From NCBI RefSeq assembly GCF_042664895.1, contig NZ_JBHTBQ010000004.1, positions 124,001 to 188,000 of the forward strand: 64,000 nt of DNA, given 5' to 3'. Shown here piece after piece: positions 60,713 through 64,000 of the stretch (the stretch's first letter is position 1; each line of letters begins with the position of its first letter). The position numbers and the translations under genes were made by a program. The stretch comes from Iodobacter arcticus. Its GTDB lineage: Bacteria; Pseudomonadota; Gammaproteobacteria; Burkholderiales; Chitinibacteraceae. Under the pieces are notes generated by a model. It did no database searches and was not told the origin of the DNA. It was given only the letters and a program-made list of their open reading frames with translations.

Positions 60713-60775
60713 GTGAAAACCCAAATCTTGAACCACGGAGGACCCTGAGAACACGAAGTTTCACGGAGAAAACCC
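60713..60775. repeat. TCCGTG-type dispersed repeat, inverted
   Basis: On the minus strand it reads TTTTCTCCGTGAAACTTCGT, GTTCTCAGGGTCCTCCGTGG, TTCAAGATTTGGGTTTT, matching 55111-55178. Confidence 0.7.
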
Positions 60776-60805
60776 GTTTTATACAATGACTGCGTAAGCT
60801 TATTG

Positions 60806-61423
60806 TTAAGAAACTTTGCGGCAGTAGCAGTACACAAATTGCTGGATGGTGCCAAAAGGGGTGTGGTGTGCTTCTTTGTCGTGATGCACCAGCTCAAAAG
60901 GAGTGCCAAATTCAGAATGTAGATCGGTGGCGTTGTAGCGCATCACGGGTAGGCCGCTGCATTGTGTGGGGCCGTCTTCCGCAAAAGTGGCGACGATGAC
61001 ATGCCCGCCGAGTTTTACCGCATCAAGTACCGCTGCGACATAGGCTTGCCTTTCTGCTTCTGAAGTCAAAAAGTGAAAAACAGCACGGTCGTGCCAAATA
61101 TCGTAGGTCTTTGTTGGTAGCGGGGCTTGGGTTATATCGGCCTCGATCCACTTTACATCGAGGCCGCGGCTTCCAAGGCGCTTTGCAGCCGCTGCCATTG
61201 CCGCAGCAGAAAGATCTAAAACGGTGAGATTGCGATAGCCATTTGCTAATAAATCATCGACCAACGTCGATGCGCCGCCGCCTATATCAATAATCGCTGC
61301 GGATAGCGGCAGGCCCGTTTTTTGAATCAGCTTTAAAGAATGCTCGGCGTGCTCCTGAAACCAACTGACTGCATCGGTCGCCTTACTTGAATAAACCTGC
61401 TCCCAATGGGATTTTGTTTGCAT
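60806..61423 (-). CDS. class I SAM-dependent methyltransferase
   Basis: 205 residues. Opens SHWEQVYSSKATDAVSWFQE, typical of a broad family of small methyltransferases. Motif I is IIDIGGGASTLVDDLL, then LTVLDLSAAAMAAA, WIEADITQAPLP, and the motif after YDIWHDRAVFHFL. Substrate unknown. The C-terminus is Cys/His-containing (FVYCYCRKVS). Confidence 0.85.
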   Translation of the reverse strand: MQTKSHWEQVYSSKATDAVSWFQEHAEHSLKLIQKTGLPLSAAIIDIGGGASTLVDDLLANGYRNLTVLDLSAAAMAAAAKRLGSRGLDVKWIEADITQAPLPTKTYDIWHDRAVFHFLTSEAERQAYVAAVLDAVKLGGHVIVATFAEDGPTQCSGLPVMRYNATDLHSEFGTPFELVHHDKEAHHTPFGTIQQFVYCYCRKVS

Positions 61424-61458
61424 CAGGGCCTCCAGTGATCCGCATCTATTTCGGGGAG

Positions 61459-61857
61459 TTACAAATCTAAAACCATCACCCCATCGGCCTCAACCAGTGC
61501 ACCCTTAGGTAGCGCTGCGGCTTGAATGGCGGCTCGGGCGGGGTAGGGCTCGGTAAAATATTGCCCCATGATGTCGTTTAGGGCTGCAAAGTTGCTTAGG
61601 TCGGTAACAAATACACCTAGCTTAGCTATATTTTGCAAGTCGCCACCTGCGGCCTGACATACCGCACGCAGATTCTGAAAGACTTGATGCGTTTGGGCAT
61701 TAAAGCCTTCGGCCAGAATGCCGCTGGCAGGATCGAGGCCAATCTGGCCGGATAAATACACGGTATTGCCGATTTTGACGGCTTGCGAGTACGTGCCGAC
61801 AGCTTTGGGTGCGTTGTTGCTATGGATAATGGTTTTGTTCATATTGGATTTGCTCAT
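61459..61857 (-). CDS. RidA family enamine/imine deaminase
   Basis: 132 residues; an ATG five codons in (MNKTIIHSNNAPKAVGTYS) may be the real start. Directly follows the flavin-reductase stop. YjgF/RidA signatures: GPYSQAV-type GTYSQAVKIGNTVYLSGQIG, VCQAAGGDLQNIAKLGVFVT, and the catalytic Arg in YPARAAIQAAALPKGALVE. It clears reactive 2-aminoacrylate-type intermediates. The archetypal family is cytosolic and trimeric. Confidence 0.92.
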   Translation of the reverse strand: MSKSNMNKTIIHSNNAPKAVGTYSQAVKIGNTVYLSGQIGLDPASGILAEGFNAQTHQVFQNLRAVCQAAGGDLQNIAKLGVFVTDLSNFAALNDIMGQYFTEPYPARAAIQAAALPKGALVEADGVMVLDL

Positions 61858-62478
61858 TTATTTAGGTCTCTGAATAATAAAGCGCTCACCAATTACGGCG
61901 TAGTCTGGGCCGCCAAGGCGGGAGAGCGGATCGAGTGGCTCGGGGTGGATGCGCCCGTCTCTGAGCAAATCATCCGCCACGCCAATGTGTATCACTTCCA
62001 GCAAAATTAAATCAGCCACAACCGGATCGCCGACTTCCACATGCATATGCAGACGGCACTCCAGCGCAATACCGCAATCGGCAAGGCGGGGTGGTTTTAC
62101 GGCGGTGGATGGCGTAAGGGCTAGCCCAAGGGCGGTAGCTTCGCTTTCATTTGGGGCAAAAGCGGCCGCGCTGGCATTCACTTGTGGTGCGTGTCCGCGC
62201 GATGGCAGGTGAACCACGCATTCCCCCGTTTGCAAAATATTGCGCGCAGTATCTTTAAGCAGGGCATTATCGTGGCGGCGATTAATACTCACCGAAACAA
62301 TCATGGGCTCATTAGACACAATATTAAAGTAAGAAAAAGGCGCTACATTAACGATGCCATTGACGCTTTGGGTATTAATCCATGCAATAGGGCGTGGTAC
62401 AACACAATCGCTGATGAGTGCGTATTTTTCATCGGGCGAAAGTGCCGAAATGGTTAATTCCATGCTTGTGCTGCTCAT
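61858..62478 (-). CDS. flavin reductase-like FMN-binding split-barrel protein
   Basis: 206 residues. The split barrel is recognisable from VVPRPIAWINTQSVNGIVNV, APFSYFNIVSNEPMIVSVSI, DTARNILQTGECVVHLPSRG and the closing GGPDYAVIGERF. Uses FMN, possibly as a reductase or oxidoreductase partner; the substrate is unknown. Its stop TAA abuts the RidA ATG, so the two are one operon. Confidence 0.88.
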   Translation of the reverse strand: MSSTSMELTISALSPDEKYALISDCVVPRPIAWINTQSVNGIVNVAPFSYFNIVSNEPMIVSVSINRRHDNALLKDTARNILQTGECVVHLPSRGHAPQVNASAAAFAPNESEATALGLALTPSTAVKPPRLADCGIALECRLHMHVEVGDPVVADLILLEVIHIGVADDLLRDGRIHPEPLDPLSRLGGPDYAVIGERFIIQRPK

Positions 62479-62620
62479 TCTGGCTTAAGTATTGAACGTA
62501 AATGGGGGCAAATCTGATTAACTCAATACAAATATTAAAAGATAAGACGATGATTCGAAATTGTTTTGTTCGCCTTTGGCGGGTAGAATTACGCCCCTTT
62601 TTGCCGTCCGGAACAGGCCT

Positions 62621-63886
62621 GTGACTACTCCTAATTTTGCTCGTGCCTGCGGCATCGATTTTGGTACTTCTAATTCTACGGTGGGCTGGGTTCGCCCCGG
62701 CCACAACACGCTGATTTCTTTGGAAGATGGCAAGGCCACACTGCCTTCGATGGTGTTTTTTAATGCCGAAGAAGATTCGGTTTGCTTTGGCCGCGCGGCC
62801 ATGGGCGAGTATCTAGAAGGCTACGAAGGCCGCTTGATGCGCTCACTTAAAAGCCTGTTGGGCAGCAGCCTGATCGACGCGCAAACCGAAGTAAATGGCC
62901 GTGCCATACCGCTGCGTGGCTTATTAGCCAAATATATTGGTGAATTAAAACTTCGCGCTGAAGCCACGGCGGGTCGGCCTTTCGAGCAGGCGGTATTTGG
63001 CCGCCCTGTGCATTTTGTTGATGACGATGCGGCGGCCGATGCGCAAGCCGAAAAAACGCTGGCCGAGATTGCCTATCAAGTAGGCTTTAAGGAAATTAGT
63101 TTTCAGTTTGAGCCGATTGCGGCCGCTTTTCATTACGAGTGCAGTATTCAAAAAGAAGAGCTGGTGCTGATTGTGGATATTGGCGGTGGTACTTCGGATT
63201 TTTCGTTGGTGCGTTTATCGCCAGAGCGTGCAAAGCTTCTAGATCGCCGCGATGATTTATTAGCCAGCGCCGGTGTGCATATTGGCGGCACAGATTTTGA
63301 TAAAGCGCTGAGCCTTGCTGGCGTAATGCCCTTACTGGGCTATAAAACGCGGCTAAAGAATAACTCGGAAGTCCCCTCGGGCACCTTCTTTAATCTGGCC
63401 ACTTGGCACACGATTAACTTTGCCTACACCCGCCGCTCTTGGAGTGATCTGGCCGATGTTTATCGCGATGCAATGGAGCGCGATAAGCTGGATCGCTTGA
63501 TGAGCCTGATCGAGCAACGCGCCGGGCACTGGCTGGCCTTGCAAGTTGAAGACGCCAAAATTGCACTCTCTAGCAGCGATAAAACCACGATCTTGCTGGA
63601 TAGATTAGAAGACGATCTGACTCATGAGCTGACCCGCGCCGATTTTGATCATTCGATTTCTCGCTTGGTGGATACGGTAGAAAAAACAGTCACTGAGCTA
63701 TTAAACACCGCAGGCATCACCGTTGAGCAAGTCGATACCGTATTCTTTACCGGCGGCTCTAGCGGCGTGCCACTACTGCGTGCCCAAGTCGGTGCATTAT
63801 TGCCTAATGCCCGCCATGTAGAAGGTGATTTATTTGGCAGTATCGGCACAGGATTGGCAGTGGAAGCGGCAAGGCGGTTTGGCTGA
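62621..63886 (+). CDS. Hsp70 family protein (YegD-like)
   Basis: 421 residues from a GTG preceded by GGAACAGG; the frame is open 20 residues further upstream from a TTG. Actin-like ATPase domain: ACGIDFGTSNSTVGWV, LVLIVDIGGGTSDFSLVRL, GGTDFDKAL and VFFTGGSSGVPLLRAQV. The usual C-terminal peptide-binding domain is absent, as in E. coli YegD (450 residues), so it is a chaperone-like protein of unknown role. It is divergent from the flavin reductase gene. Confidence 0.88.
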   Translation: MTTPNFARACGIDFGTSNSTVGWVRPGHNTLISLEDGKATLPSMVFFNAEEDSVCFGRAAMGEYLEGYEGRLMRSLKSLLGSSLIDAQTEVNGRAIPLRGLLAKYIGELKLRAEATAGRPFEQAVFGRPVHFVDDDAAADAQAEKTLAEIAYQVGFKEISFQFEPIAAAFHYECSIQKEELVLIVDIGGGTSDFSLVRLSPERAKLLDRRDDLLASAGVHIGGTDFDKALSLAGVMPLLGYKTRLKNNSEVPSGTFFNLATWHTINFAYTRRSWSDLADVYRDAMERDKLDRLMSLIEQRAGHWLALQVEDAKIALSSSDKTTILLDRLEDDLTHELTRADFDHSISRLVDTVEKTVTELLNTAGITVEQVDTVFFTGGSSGVPLLRAQVGALLPNARHVEGDLFGSIGTGLAVEAARRFG

Positions 63887-63917
63887 TGGTTGCTCTGTGG
63901 TAACCCCTTGCCACGAA

Positions 63918-63943
63918 TGCCCTCCGCATAGAGGGGCTTTTAT
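63918..63943 (+). terminator. possible weak terminator after the YegD-like gene
   Basis: GCCCTCC-GCATA-GAGGGGC is an imperfect stem with a short TTTTAT behind. The remaining bases to the right edge show no gene. Confidence 0.4.
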
Positions 63944-64000
63944 CCATACTTTTGGCATATTAGTAGATGTGCCAATGCGTTACGGTTCTACGAGGGCTTA

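Overview
The window looks like chromosomal DNA of a betaproteobacterium, probably order Neisseriales (Chromobacteriaceae-like). That placement rests on protein character and gene groupings (gatCAB, mreBCD-mrdA-rodA-rlpA, dusB-fis-purH, a non-catalytic PyrC-like gene after pyrB) and on about 50% GC. No rRNA or tRNA gene was seen.

Layout. 1-10575 (minus) is one enormous open gene that runs off the left edge. It consists of about 400 copies of an 8-residue repeat followed by an EF-hand-like calcium-binding tail, and is probably a type I secreted giant surface or extracellular protein. After a gap holding a MITE-like element come a YfaZ-like outer-membrane protein, an MFS exporter, pgk, a cupin protein and fba. 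16887-22240 is an accessory island: an RHS/YD-repeat protein split into two genes that each carry a signal peptide, a short C-terminal tip with a small probable immunity gene, and a decayed RHS fragment into which a second copy of the MITE has inserted. An orphan AAA ATPase follows. A LysR regulator is divergent from gloA and a small monooxygenase, with a perfect dyad between them. Then come a CPBP protease, two tandem paralogous exported proteins, a photolyase, yqgE-ruvX-pyrB-pyrC', an acyl-CoA-binding protein and a large GGDEF/EAL protein.

35926-42421 (minus) is the elongasome cluster mreB-mreC-mreD-mrdA-rodA-rlpA, with ORFs overlapping by 1-4 nt in places; these genes place and drive lateral-wall peptidoglycan synthesis. 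gatCAB (tRNA amidotransferase) is divergent from it. Next are dusB-fis, purH, pagP and purD, then feoAB (iron uptake), a proline iminopeptidase, and dapF-DUF484-xerC on the minus strand. The right end holds an exported pair (hypothetical plus DUF2145), a DUF1835 protein, a CoA-binding protein that seems to lack an ATG/GTG/TTG start, a methyltransferase, a RidA/flavin-reductase pair and an Hsp70-like YegD relative.

Intergenic spaces are rich in small dispersed repeats: GTAGGG-bounded inverted repeats, TCCGTG-type repeats, two 160-bp MITEs, a 332-bp insertion with terminal inverted repeats inside one repeat, and a 51-bp palindromic insertion flanked by CTAG. The most unusual items are the giant octad-repeat protein with its layered repeat structure, the split Sec-exported RHS toxin locus, and these small mobile elements.
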